This document shows, piece after piece, positions 32,319 through 38,711 of a stretch of DNA of 38,711 nucleotides. Numbering within the stretch: position 1 is the stretch's first letter; every line of letters begins with the position of its first letter. Source of the stretch: Acidimicrobiaceae bacterium (lineage in GTDB: Bacteria; Actinomycetota; Acidimicrobiia; Acidimicrobiales; Ilumatobacteraceae); the NCBI GenBank assembly GCA_024641005.1, contig JAHEDX010000024.1:1-38711 (forward strand). The letters are read 5' to 3'. Below the pieces are notes generated by a model, which saw only the letters and a list, made by a program, of their open reading frames with translations, had not been told where the DNA came from and ran no database searches. Made by a program: the position numbers and the translations under genes.

Positions 32319-33676
32319 GGCACTATCGGCTCGCAGCTCTGTTGCTCGTCGCAGCCGTGACCCTGAGCAATCCGGTGCGTGCCGGCGGCCAAGGCTCGGT
32401 GCCGCCGCCTCCCGAGGACGCGCTGGCGGCCACACCGATCGAGCACTTCTTGTTCCTGATGCAGGAGAACCACTCGTTCGACAACTACTTCGGTACGTAT
32501 CCCGGTGCGAACGGTCCGCCGGCGGGCACGTGCATTCCGATCGACCCCGCCGATTCGGGATCGGGATGTATCGCACCGTCTCACGTGGGCAACCGAGCGG
32601 TCACCGATCTGTCGCACAGCCGCAAGACGTTCGAGCGTCAGTTTGCCGGCGGTGCGATGGATGGATTCGTCCACGCCTTCGACGACCCGCAAGCCGGTGA
32701 GATCGCGATGGCCTACTACGACGATCGCGACCTGCCCTGGTACTGGAACATCGCCGACAACTACGTGTTGTTCGATCGGTTCTTCTCGTCGTCAGCCAGC
32801 GGCAGTGTGAGCAACCACATGTACTGGGTGTCCGGGGTGCCGGGCGCGACCTATGAGATGGACACCGTGCCGCCCGAGGGGTGGGGTGACGACATCCCGA
32901 CGATCTTCGATCGCTTGGAGGCGGCGGGGATCTCGTGGAAGTTCTACATCCAGAACTACGACCCGACCGTGAACATTCGGGCCGGGCGACTCAACGAGAG
33001 GTTCGCGCAGGTGGTGTGGGTGCCACCCCTGGCGATGGACCGGTTCATCGACGACGAACGGCTGGCGAGCCGGATCGTCGACATGTCGGAGTACTACGAG
33101 GACGTCCAGGACGACACCCTTCCGGCGGTGTCATTCCTCGTTCCTTCCGGTGCGAGTGAGCACCCGCCTGGTCGGGTCCAGGCCGGCGAGGCCTTCGTGC
33201 GCACATTGGTCGGCAGCCTCATGCGGAGCGACGCGTGGTGGTCGTCAGCCTTCATGTGGAGCTATGACGACTGGGGCGGCTTCTACGACCACGTGAGTCC
33301 ACCCAGCGTCGACGCCCACGGCTATGGATTCCGGGTACCTGCTCTGCTCGTGAGCCCGTACGCGTGGGCAGGCCGAGTCGACAGCACGACGCTCGACTTC
33401 ACATCGGGGCTGGCATTCATCGAGGAGAACTGGGGGATCGAGCCGCTGGGCGACCGCGACGCAGCGGCGAACTCGTTGATGTCGGCGTTCGACTTCGACA
33501 GCCCGCCGCGCCCGGCAGTTCTGCTACCGGCATCGCGGACCGTCACAGAACCGGACGACGTCAACACCACCCTCCTGTACGCGGCCTACGCGACCCCGGT
33601 CGCCACGCTGGGAGCATTGGTCGCCGTCGGCCATCGGCGCCGTCGCGATCCGGATGAGGTCGAGGGGCAGGTGTGA
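32315..33676 (+). CDS. Membrane-anchored phosphoesterase, phospholipase C/AcpA family
   Basis: Exported phosphoesterase of 453 residues. A signal peptide (LAALLLVAAVTLSNPVRAGG) is followed by the family motif MQENHSFDNYFGTYPG with Glu51, Asn52 and Asp56 as metal ligands. FFSSSASGSVSNHMYWVSG supplies the nucleophile region, and WSYDDWGGFYDHVSPP the second metal group (usually YDEHGGFYDHV). The family includes phospholipases C and AcpA-like acid phosphatases that cleave phosphate esters outside the cytoplasm. A C-terminal helix (TLLYAAYATPVATLGALVAVG) followed by RRRR would hold it in the membrane with the enzyme outside. Its position in the operon suggests it acts on the lipid phosphate or on the glycan. 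ATG overlaps the preceding stop by 4 bases. Confidence 0.88.
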   Translation: MRHYRLAALLLVAAVTLSNPVRAGGQGSVPPPPEDALAATPIEHFLFLMQENHSFDNYFGTYPGANGPPAGTCIPIDPADSGSGCIAPSHVGNRAVTDLSHSRKTFERQFAGGAMDGFVHAFDDPQAGEIAMAYYDDRDLPWYWNIADNYVLFDRFFSSSASGSVSNHMYWVSGVPGATYEMDTVPPEGWGDDIPTIFDRLEAAGISWKFYIQNYDPTVNIRAGRLNERFAQVVWVPPLAMDRFIDDERLASRIVDMSEYYEDVQDDTLPAVSFLVPSGASEHPPGRVQAGEAFVRTLVGSLMRSDAWWSSAFMWSYDDWGGFYDHVSPPSVDAHGYGFRVPALLVSPYAWAGRVDSTTLDFTSGLAFIEENWGIEPLGDRDAAANSLMSAFDFDSPPRPAVLLPASRTVTEPDDVNTTLLYAAYATPVATLGALVAVGHRRRRDPDEVEGQV

Positions 33677-33677
33677 C

Positions 33678-34745
33678 GTGCACGCGTGGCCGTTTCGTCG
33701 TGGCTTCGGCGTCGTGGCCCTGGTGCTCGCCGCGATGTCGACCGTCGACACGGTGTCGGCCTCGCCTACCGACGACCTCGGCCTCACCATCGTCACGGTC
33801 CCGACCTTGCCGGGCGCGATCTTCGAGTTCGACGGTCGACGCTATGTGACCGATGAGACCGGCGGTGCGTTCGTGCCCGATGCCGGCGTCCTGCAAGGGC
33901 TCGCAGGTCGGCTCAACTACCAAGGTTTCGAAGGCGATGTGACGGTCGGCGTGTTGTTCACCAATTTCGCGGGCGCCTACAACGCAAACCGCACGCGTCG
34001 CGTCGAGGCGGTCTTCGAGACCACACGCGCCGTGACGTTCTCGTTTGTCGATCTCGATGGTCGTCCCGTCGACAACGAACGGGTGACCGCGATGACGCTG
34101 AAGAACTCTCTGGGGGTCCTGTTCGAGATCGATCCGACGATGTTCGACATGGCGGTCGTCCTGCCGTCCCAGCGCGCTGTCCAAAGCTTCGACGGCTATG
34201 TCGCCAAGGACATCTACTACACCGTTCAAGACGTGGTGATCGATGGTTCGAACACCGTGAATCGGTCACAGCAGAAGTTCCTCCCCGCCGAGGTGACCGC
34301 AGTCGAGGTGGAAACCCAGTTCTACAACGTCACGATCTCGGTGACCGACGCGTTGTTCGGTTACGCGAACGGTGATGCAGCGCTCGTCAGGTGGCCGGAC
34401 GCACACGAGTCCAGGCACGAGGTGGTCGACGGGGTCACCGCTCTGTACCTGCCGCGGGGTGACTACGAGATGAGGGTCGATGGACCGGGGCTCCAGACGT
34501 GGCGGCCGGTGTCGGTCTCTCGCGATCAGGACATCGAACTCGAGTTGTTCAGCTATGTCGACATCGTCGTGCTGGTGCTGTCGACCCTGGCCGTCGCCAT
34601 CGTGCTCGTCATCATCGGTCGGCGCCGGCACCATGCGCGTCACCGGGAGACCGGGTACTTCACCGATGTGTCACCCCAGGTGCCCGCGCAAGTCCAAGGT
34701 GCCGACGCTGAGCGGTCCGAGCCATTCGAGGCGGGTCGGACATGA
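33678..34745 (+). CDS. Membrane-anchored exported protein of unknown function
   Basis: I do not recognise this 355-residue protein. An N-terminal signal (FGVVALVLAAMSTVDTVSASP) precedes a strand-rich exported region of about 265 residues with two parts: LTIVTVPTLPGAIFEFDGRRYVTDETGGAFV, which looks like an immunoglobulin- or PEGA-like carboxypeptidase-type repeat, and a second similar repeat near VTAVEVETQFYNVTISVTDALFGYANGDAALV. A single helix (VDIVVLVLSTLAVAIVLVIIG) and a basic cytoplasmic tail end it. Such proteins may bind the polysaccharide or scaffold enzymes. GTG 33678 is one base after the preceding stop and has GAGGGGCAGG upstream; an ATG at 33654 is an alternative start. The same tail architecture is shared with both neighbours. 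Confidence 0.72.
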   Translation: MHAWPFRRGFGVVALVLAAMSTVDTVSASPTDDLGLTIVTVPTLPGAIFEFDGRRYVTDETGGAFVPDAGVLQGLAGRLNYQGFEGDVTVGVLFTNFAGAYNANRTRRVEAVFETTRAVTFSFVDLDGRPVDNERVTAMTLKNSLGVLFEIDPTMFDMAVVLPSQRAVQSFDGYVAKDIYYTVQDVVIDGSNTVNRSQQKFLPAEVTAVEVETQFYNVTISVTDALFGYANGDAALVRWPDAHESRHEVVDGVTALYLPRGDYEMRVDGPGLQTWRPVSVSRDQDIELELFSYVDIVVLVLSTLAVAIVLVIIGRRRHHARHRETGYFTDVSPQVPAQVQGADAERSEPFEAGRT

Positions 34746-35914
34746 ATGCCGGTCCCTCCCTGGGGAGTGCCGCGAGGCACCGACTGGCGTCCCGCCGGGC
34801 GGGCGTCGCAGTCTGTGTGCTCGCGATCTGTGTGTCGACGGTCTGTGCAGTCGGGCGTGCGCATGCCGACGACGCCTCGTCCGCACCGACTGCGACGTCG
34901 GTGCCCGTGCTGGCGTATTACTACATCTGGTTCGATGCGACGACGTGGAATCGGGCCAAGTCGGACCTGCCTCTCACCGGTAAGTACTCGAGTGATGAGC
35001 GCTCGGTGATGCTCGAACACATCCTGACCGCGCAAGCGGCGGGTATCGACGGTTTCATCGTGAGTTGGAAACGGACCGAGAAGCTCGATCGCCGACTCGA
35101 GACGCTCATCGAGTTGTGTGCTTCGAACGACTTCAAGCTCGCGATCATCTATCAGGGCCTCGACTTCGAGCGCGAACCGCTCCCGGTGTCCCGGATCGTC
35201 TCTGACCTCGATCATTTCATCGAGACGTTCACGCCGAATCCGGTGTTCGATCTCTTCGAAAAGCCAGCGGTGATCCTGTCGGGTTCGTGGCGGTTCGGCC
35301 GCGACGAGGTCGAGGCGATCGGCCTCGGACGGCGCGACCAACTGATGCTGCTGGGCTCCGAGAAGGACGTCGAGGGAATCGAGCGCCTCGACGGACTGAT
35401 CGATGGCGATGCCTACTACTGGTCATCGGTGAATCCAGTGGAACAGGGCAAGTATCAGGAGCGGCTGGACGCGATGTCGGAGGTGGTGCATCGTGCAGGG
35501 GGGATATGGATCCCTCCGGCCGCTCCAGGTTTCGACGCCCGCTTGGTCGGCGGTACGTCGGTCGTCGAACGCAACGACGGTGAGACGCTGGCACTCGAAC
35601 TCGAGGCCGCCCTTGCCGCTTCCCCGGATGCCATCGGTTTGATCAGCTGGAACGAGTTCAGCGAGAACTCGCATGTCGAGCCGAGTCGGCGATACGGCAC
35701 CCGATATGTCGAGAAGGTGGCCGAGTTGCTGGGAGGGACCGGACCAGTCGAACCGATCCCGGCGGGTGATCCATTCGACTCGAGCGAGCCAGGTGACCGG
35801 GGGTCGGGAACTCCGCAGGTGGCCGCGTTGGGCCTCGTGGTCGTGATCATGGTCGCTGCGACGTGGGTTGCGTCGAAGCGGCGTCGTCGGCAGTTCGCGG
35901 GGGAGGGGCAATGA
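34742..35914 (+). CDS. Exported GH99-like glycoside hydrolase, membrane-anchored
   Basis: Protein of 390 residues with a signal peptide (AGVAVCVLAICVSTVCAVGRAHA), a TIM-barrel-type catalytic region of about 290 residues and a C-terminal membrane helix (VAALGLVVVIMVAATWVAS) followed by KRRRRQ. The opening VPVLAYYYIWFDATTW, the strands DGFIVSWKR, and the C-terminal GLISWNEFSENSHVEPS (Glu305) match the WNEWxExxxIEP pattern of GH99-like and related WbsX-type domains. GH99 enzymes are endo-acting on alpha-mannans. It is likely to trim or transfer the glycan made by the upstream proteins. The ATG overlaps the previous stop by 4 bases. Catalytic identity beyond Glu305 is not established by sequence reading. 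Confidence 0.8.
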   Translation: MNAGPSLGSAARHRLASRRAGVAVCVLAICVSTVCAVGRAHADDASSAPTATSVPVLAYYYIWFDATTWNRAKSDLPLTGKYSSDERSVMLEHILTAQAAGIDGFIVSWKRTEKLDRRLETLIELCASNDFKLAIIYQGLDFEREPLPVSRIVSDLDHFIETFTPNPVFDLFEKPAVILSGSWRFGRDEVEAIGLGRRDQLMLLGSEKDVEGIERLDGLIDGDAYYWSSVNPVEQGKYQERLDAMSEVVHRAGGIWIPPAAPGFDARLVGGTSVVERNDGETLALELEAALAASPDAIGLISWNEFSENSHVEPSRRYGTRYVEKVAELLGGTGPVEPIPAGDPFDSSEPGDRGSGTPQVAALGLVVVIMVAATWVASKRRRRQFAGEGQ

Positions 35915-36432
35915 CCGCCCGAAGCGCAACCTGGGTCGGTCGCGTCGCATCACTGGTCATGGTGTGCGCCGGATGCACCTTGGGCACCTCGGGAGCGGGG
36001 GCCGAACTACGACCGCCCACCCCCTCGGAACAGCTGGATCGTCCGGCGCGTTACGTCACCTGTCCGACGAGTGGCATCACTCCGCCCGGTTCCATGGTCC
36101 TGGTCGATCGATCGCTACCGAACCTCGGCGGCGGTGTGCTCGGACGGGTGGAGGTCTACGAGGCAGCGGGCGCAGAACTGCAGATCGCGGTCGGTGTCGA
36201 CGTGCTCGATCGCTATGACGACCTCGACTTCGCGACCGAAACAACCGATGTCCAGGGACGTCCGGCAACCGTGTCCACTGCAGCAGCACTAGGACGACTC
36301 GACCAGTTGGTGATCGTCACCTGGGACGAACCGGCCGAGGTCGCGGCCTGCACCTCGCGTGCGCTCGTCGGATCGAACCTGCCCGCTCGTGAGCTGCTCG
36401 CCATCGCGAACGACGAGGGGGGAACGGGATGA
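35911..36432 (+). CDS. Small exported protein of unknown function
   Basis: Protein of 173 residues, last gene of the operon. A signal-like hydrophobic N-terminus (VASLVMVCAGCTLGTSGAGA) is followed by a mature region with no similarity I recognise: ARYVTCPTSGITPPGSMVLVDRSLPNLGGGVLGRVEVYEA, then LDQLVIVTWDEPAEVAACTSRAL. The CAGC near residue 23 is not a canonical lipobox, so processing by signal peptidase I or retention as a membrane-anchored protein is equally possible. Two cysteines of the mature part could form a disulfide. ATG 35911 overlaps the GH99-like stop by 4 bases. After its stop at 36432 the frame-shifted ATGA start of another open frame is not supported (see rejected items). Confidence 0.7.
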   Translation: MTARSATWVGRVASLVMVCAGCTLGTSGAGAELRPPTPSEQLDRPARYVTCPTSGITPPGSMVLVDRSLPNLGGGVLGRVEVYEAAGAELQIAVGVDVLDRYDDLDFATETTDVQGRPATVSTAAALGRLDQLVIVTWDEPAEVAACTSRALVGSNLPARELLAIANDEGGTG

Positions 36433-36479
36433 GCGGGCAGGACATCACGGCTCGGGAGTCTCGACATGGCCCCAGGCCG

Positions 36480-36806
36480 CTACGGCTCGAGTCGGTGAAC
36501 GGGTACCAGCGAACCCTGCGACAACAATCGTGCGCTCAGGGCGCGTCGGTGCTCGCCGCTGCTGACCGGTTCGTGCTCGGGTGGCAACGTCTCGGAGCTC
36601 GTAGGCACCCCGAGTTCGACCAGCAAAGCAATCGTGATCGCAGGCAGCGGCACGTCGACGCGAACCCGACATTCGGTGCACCAGAACGATGCGCCCACGA
36701 GCGTGATATCCGTGTGGGAGACGGCCACGTTTCCGCTGGGGAGTTCGGATACATGCCCGATCGGGCAACGCAGACGTACGACCCGGGGCGGTTGCTCCTG
36801 TGCCAC
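36480..36806 (-). CDS. Small cysteine-pair (zinc-ribbon-like) protein
   Basis: Protein of 108 residues that I place on the minus strand. RVVRLRCPIGHVSELPSGNVAVS carries a CPxGH group, and GASFWCTECRVRVDVPLPA a CxxC group about 30 residues later, giving a plausible four-ligand zinc site (Cys-His, Cys-Cys). A hydrophobic helix (IALLVELGVP) and a charged tail follow. Short proteins of this pattern occur in actinobacteria and have no known role. The GTG start at 36806 is preceded by TACGCT at 6 bases, the same leaderless spacing as in other genes here, which supports this strand over the competing plus-strand frame. It sits between two convergent and divergent plus-strand genes, the only minus-strand gene in the last 11 kb. 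Confidence 0.6.
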   Translation of the reverse strand: MAQEQPPRVVRLRCPIGHVSELPSGNVAVSHTDITLVGASFWCTECRVRVDVPLPAITIALLVELGVPTSSETLPPEHEPVSSGEHRRALSARLLSQGSLVPVHRLEP

Positions 36807-36812
36807 ACCGTC

Positions 36813-36818
36813 AGCGTA
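36813..36818 (-). promoter_or_regulatory. -10 element TACGCT of the small cysteine-pair gene
   Basis: On the minus strand TACGCT is followed by 6 bases and then the GTG at 36806. Confidence 0.45.
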
Positions 36819-36942
36819 CTTGACTCGGAAAGGGCACGAACGCTCACCCTCAGCGTCGACGAGTTCCGCACTGTGCGGGCGAAATCGGCTCCCCATCGTG
36901 GCTGGATGCAGTTCGACGTGACGATCGACCGGCCGATTTCGA

Positions 36943-36970
36943 TTGACGTGTGGCGCACGATTATTAGGCT
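36943..36970 (+). promoter_or_regulatory. Promoter TTGACG-16-TAGGCT of the metallophosphoesterase gene
   Basis: TTGACG (36943-36948) and TAGGCT (36965-36970) are separated by 16 bases and lie 25 bases before the ATG at 36995. A GCGGAGG ribosome site follows, so this gene has a leader, unlike most genes in the window. Confidence 0.5.
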
Positions 36971-36994
36971 GGGAAACGAGGCGGAGGTCTCGCC

Positions 36995-38711
36995 ATGAAT
37001 CGACTCGTGAAGGTCTTGATTCCGGTTGTCGCCTTTGTGTTACCGCCGTCGTTCGCGTCGTCGGTGGCCGTTGGGGCATCAACGTGTGTGAGCGAAGGAT
37101 CGGGCCTCACGGTCTGCATCGACGCCCCTGGCGACAACTCGACCGCAGTCGGTGCCGTGCCGGTTTCGGTCAGCGTCGACATCGTCGGCCTCAGTACGTC
37201 CGTTCAACGGGTGAACACCTATCTCGACGGCGATTTCCTCCTCGAGGACGTCGCCCCGCCGTACACCTTCGTGCTGCCCACGGCGACGTTCGTCGATGGC
37301 GCCCATGTCCTTTCGGCCGAAGCGACGATGCGCAACGGGATGATCACTCCCTTGGTGAGGGTCACACTCCATTTCGCCAACGGCGTCACCGAACCGCCGG
37401 TCAATACGAACACCTTCGCCATCCGGACCGGCACGACGCCACCCGATGGCGCTCCCTTCGTGTTTGCAGCGACCGGTGACGGCGCAGGCGGCCGACCCGA
37501 GGCGGATGCGGTCGTCGCGCTCTTGGAGGGCTGGAATCCGAATCTCCTCGCATACCTGGGTGACGTCTATGCCAAGGGCACGGTCACCGAGTTCTACAAC
37601 TGGTATGGCCACGACGGCTCTCGGTGGGACGCACTGAACGGCGTCACCAACCCCGTCATCGGCAACCACGAGTACGAGAACGGTGTCGCCCCCGGCTACT
37701 TCGACTATTGGGACAACGTCCCCGACTACTACAGCTTCGACACCCATGGCTGGCACGTCGTGACCCTCAACACGACGTCGCAGTTCGACCAGACGGCACC
37801 CGGGACCCCGCAATACCAATGGCTCGTCGACGACCTGGCAGCGAATGGCACCGATTGCTCGATCGCGTATTTCCACCATCCCGTGGTCAGTGCAGGTCCG
37901 CAGGGTGACTCGCCCGAGCTCAACGAGATCTGGAAGGTGCTCGCCGACGCCGGGGTCGACATCGTGCTGACCGGCCACGACCATCAGTATCAGCGGTGGG
38001 CGCCGTTGGACCGCAACCTCCGGCCTGACCCCGATGGGGTCACCGAGTTCGTCGTCGGCACCGGGGGCCACGGCATCCAGGCATTGGTGAGGAGCGACCC
38101 TCGCCTCGTCGCGTGGTCCGACAGTCCCGTCGGATCGTTCGGTGCCCTTCGCCTCGAGCTCAACCCGGCCGGCGCGAACTATGCGTTCGTCAATACCGCC
38201 GGCACGCTGCATGACTCCGGCTCGATCGGATGTTCAGCGGCGCCCGATGGCACGCCACCCTCAGACCCCGGTCAGGTCACTGCGACCGCGCTGAGTCACT
38301 TCGAGGCGACCGTTTCCTGGTCGGCATCGAACGACGACGTCGGTGTGGCCGGATACACCGTCCGCCGCGACGGCGCGACGCTGTCGACCGTCGAGCCGGG
38401 GCTGACAGAGTTCCTCGACGCGACGGCGTTGCCTGGTGCCACGCATGTGTACGCCGTGCAGGCCTTCGATCTGGCGGGCAACACCTCAGCGGCCGTCGCC
38501 GCCCCGCCGCTGCAGATGCCCGACGTGCCGGACGTGATCACCTACGCGGCGTCGGCTGATGCCTATGTGAACGAAGTGAACCCGACGGTCAACTATGGGT
38601 CGGCGACGGTGTTGCGTGTGGATGGGTCGCCGGTGTTGCGGTCGTATGTGCGGTTTGATGTGGGTGGGTTGTCGGGTGCTCCGGTGTCGGTGGTGTTGAG
38701 GGTGTTGGTGA
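36995..38711 (+). CDS. Exported metallophosphoesterase with Ig-like, FN3 and DNRLRE/CBM96-like modules (3' end outside window)
   Basis: Open to the window edge, at least 572 residues. A signal peptide (LVKVLIPVVAFVLPPSFASS) is followed by an Ig-like module (about 35-140), then a calcineurin-type phosphoesterase: FAATGDG, LAYLGDVY, GNHEYE, FHHP and GHDHQYQRW supply the metal ligands. Next comes a fibronectin type III repeat (about 415-505) and the start of a DNRLRE/CBM96-like module (ADAYVNEVNPTVNYGSATVLRVDG). The protein should act outside the cell on phosphate esters while binding a polymer. Codon use switches sharply near 38590 from C-ending to G/T-ending codons inside the reading frame. 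It has its own promoter and a good ribosome site, so it is separate from the upstream operon. Confidence 0.9.
   Translation, partial: MNRLVKVLIPVVAFVLPPSFASSVAVGASTCVSEGSGLTVCIDAPGDNSTAVGAVPVSVSVDIVGLSTSVQRVNTYLDGDFLLEDVAPPYTFVLPTATFVDGAHVLSAEATMRNGMITPLVRVTLHFANGVTEPPVNTNTFAIRTGTTPPDGAPFVFAATGDGAGGRPEADAVVALLEGWNPNLLAYLGDVYAKGTVTEFYNWYGHDGSRWDALNGVTNPVIGNHEYENGVAPGYFDYWDNVPDYYSFDTHGWHVVTLNTTSQFDQTAPGTPQYQWLVDDLAANGTDCSIAYFHHPVVSAGPQGDSPELNEIWKVLADAGVDIVLTGHDHQYQRWAPLDRNLRPDPDGVTEFVVGTGGHGIQALVRSDPRLVAWSDSPVGSFGALRLELNPAGANYAFVNTAGTLHDSGSIGCSAAPDGTPPSDPGQVTATALSHFEATVSWSASNDDVGVAGYTVRRDGATLSTVEPGLTEFLDATALPGATHVYAVQAFDLAGNTSAAVAAPPLQMPDVPDVITYAASADAYVNEVNPTVNYGSATVLRVDGSPVLRSYVRFDVGGLSGAPVSVVLRVLV

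Noticed and set aside
30924-32576. Minus-strand open frame of 550 codons opposite the GtrA-GT39 gene
   Set aside because: Low-complexity, charge-rich translation without motifs; the plus strand encodes a recognisable transferase.
36429-36998. Plus-strand open frame of 189 codons beginning with an ATGA overlap at the end of the glycan operon
   Set aside because: Its translation has no recognisable pattern, its third positions are far less G/C-rich than the neighbours, and it would run over the promoter and start of the metallophosphoesterase gene. The opposite strand carries a better supported small gene.

Overview
The window is GC-rich actinobacterial chromosome. The preference for C or G at third codon positions, the DUF222/HNH nuclease, an F420-type PPOX protein, mycofactocin genes (mftE, mftF), alpha/beta-hydrolase-OsmC and GtrA-GT39 fusions and Nei2-like glycosylase together suggest an Acidimicrobiia-type bacterium (Ilumatobacter-like). 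That placement is inference from gene content; no rRNA is present. I see no tRNA, rRNA, CRISPR array, insertion sequence or phage module.

Layout. 1-7163: a cation/proton antiporter pair (CPA family, cut by the window edge, and NhaA), a hydrolase-OsmC fusion, a YihY/BrkB membrane protein coupled to uracil-DNA glycosylase, a PLP-dependent desulfhydrase/ACC-deaminase homologue and a small lipoprotein. 7249-11887: a 2-oxoglutarate/Fe(II) oxygenase, a ROK sugar kinase, a DUF418-like membrane protein paired with a divergent alanine-racemase homologue, and a DUF4395 membrane protein. 11835-13777: mftE-mftF without the other mycofactocin genes. 13912-17425: a NUDIX-like protein, a Nei2-like DNA glycosylase with an altered catalytic N-terminus, a DUF222/HNH nuclease behind a perfect LexA box, and a PPOX protein. 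17464-24418: an FtsX/MacB-type ABC exporter divergent from a large cyclase-AAA-TPR signalling protein. 24494-27225: an SRPBCC fusion, a PNPOx-like protein overlapping a tyrosine phosphatase, and a TesB-like thioesterase.

27340-36432 is the most distinctive part. A LuxR-type regulator with a degenerate receiver precedes six tightly packed genes, most joined by 4-base ATGA overlaps. They encode a polyprenol-phosphate-type glycosyltransferase fused to an HPr-kinase/PEPCK-like P-loop domain, a GtrA-GT39 fusion, a membrane-anchored phospholipase-C-type phosphoesterase, an unrecognised membrane-anchored exported protein, a GH99-like exported protein and a small exported protein. Together they look like a cell-surface glycan assembly and remodelling system that I cannot assign to a named pathway. 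A small CxxC protein on the other strand and a large exported metallophosphoesterase, cut by the window end, follow.

Regulation. At about fifteen first-in-transcript genes a TANNNT -10 element sits only 6-9 bases before the start codon, with no Shine-Dalgarno sequence. This points to leaderless transcripts, and I used it to choose several GTG/TTG starts. A minority of genes (HNH, ABC ATPase, SRPBCC, GT2 fusion, metallophosphoesterase) have clear Shine-Dalgarno sites. The longest stretch without a called gene is under 200 bases.
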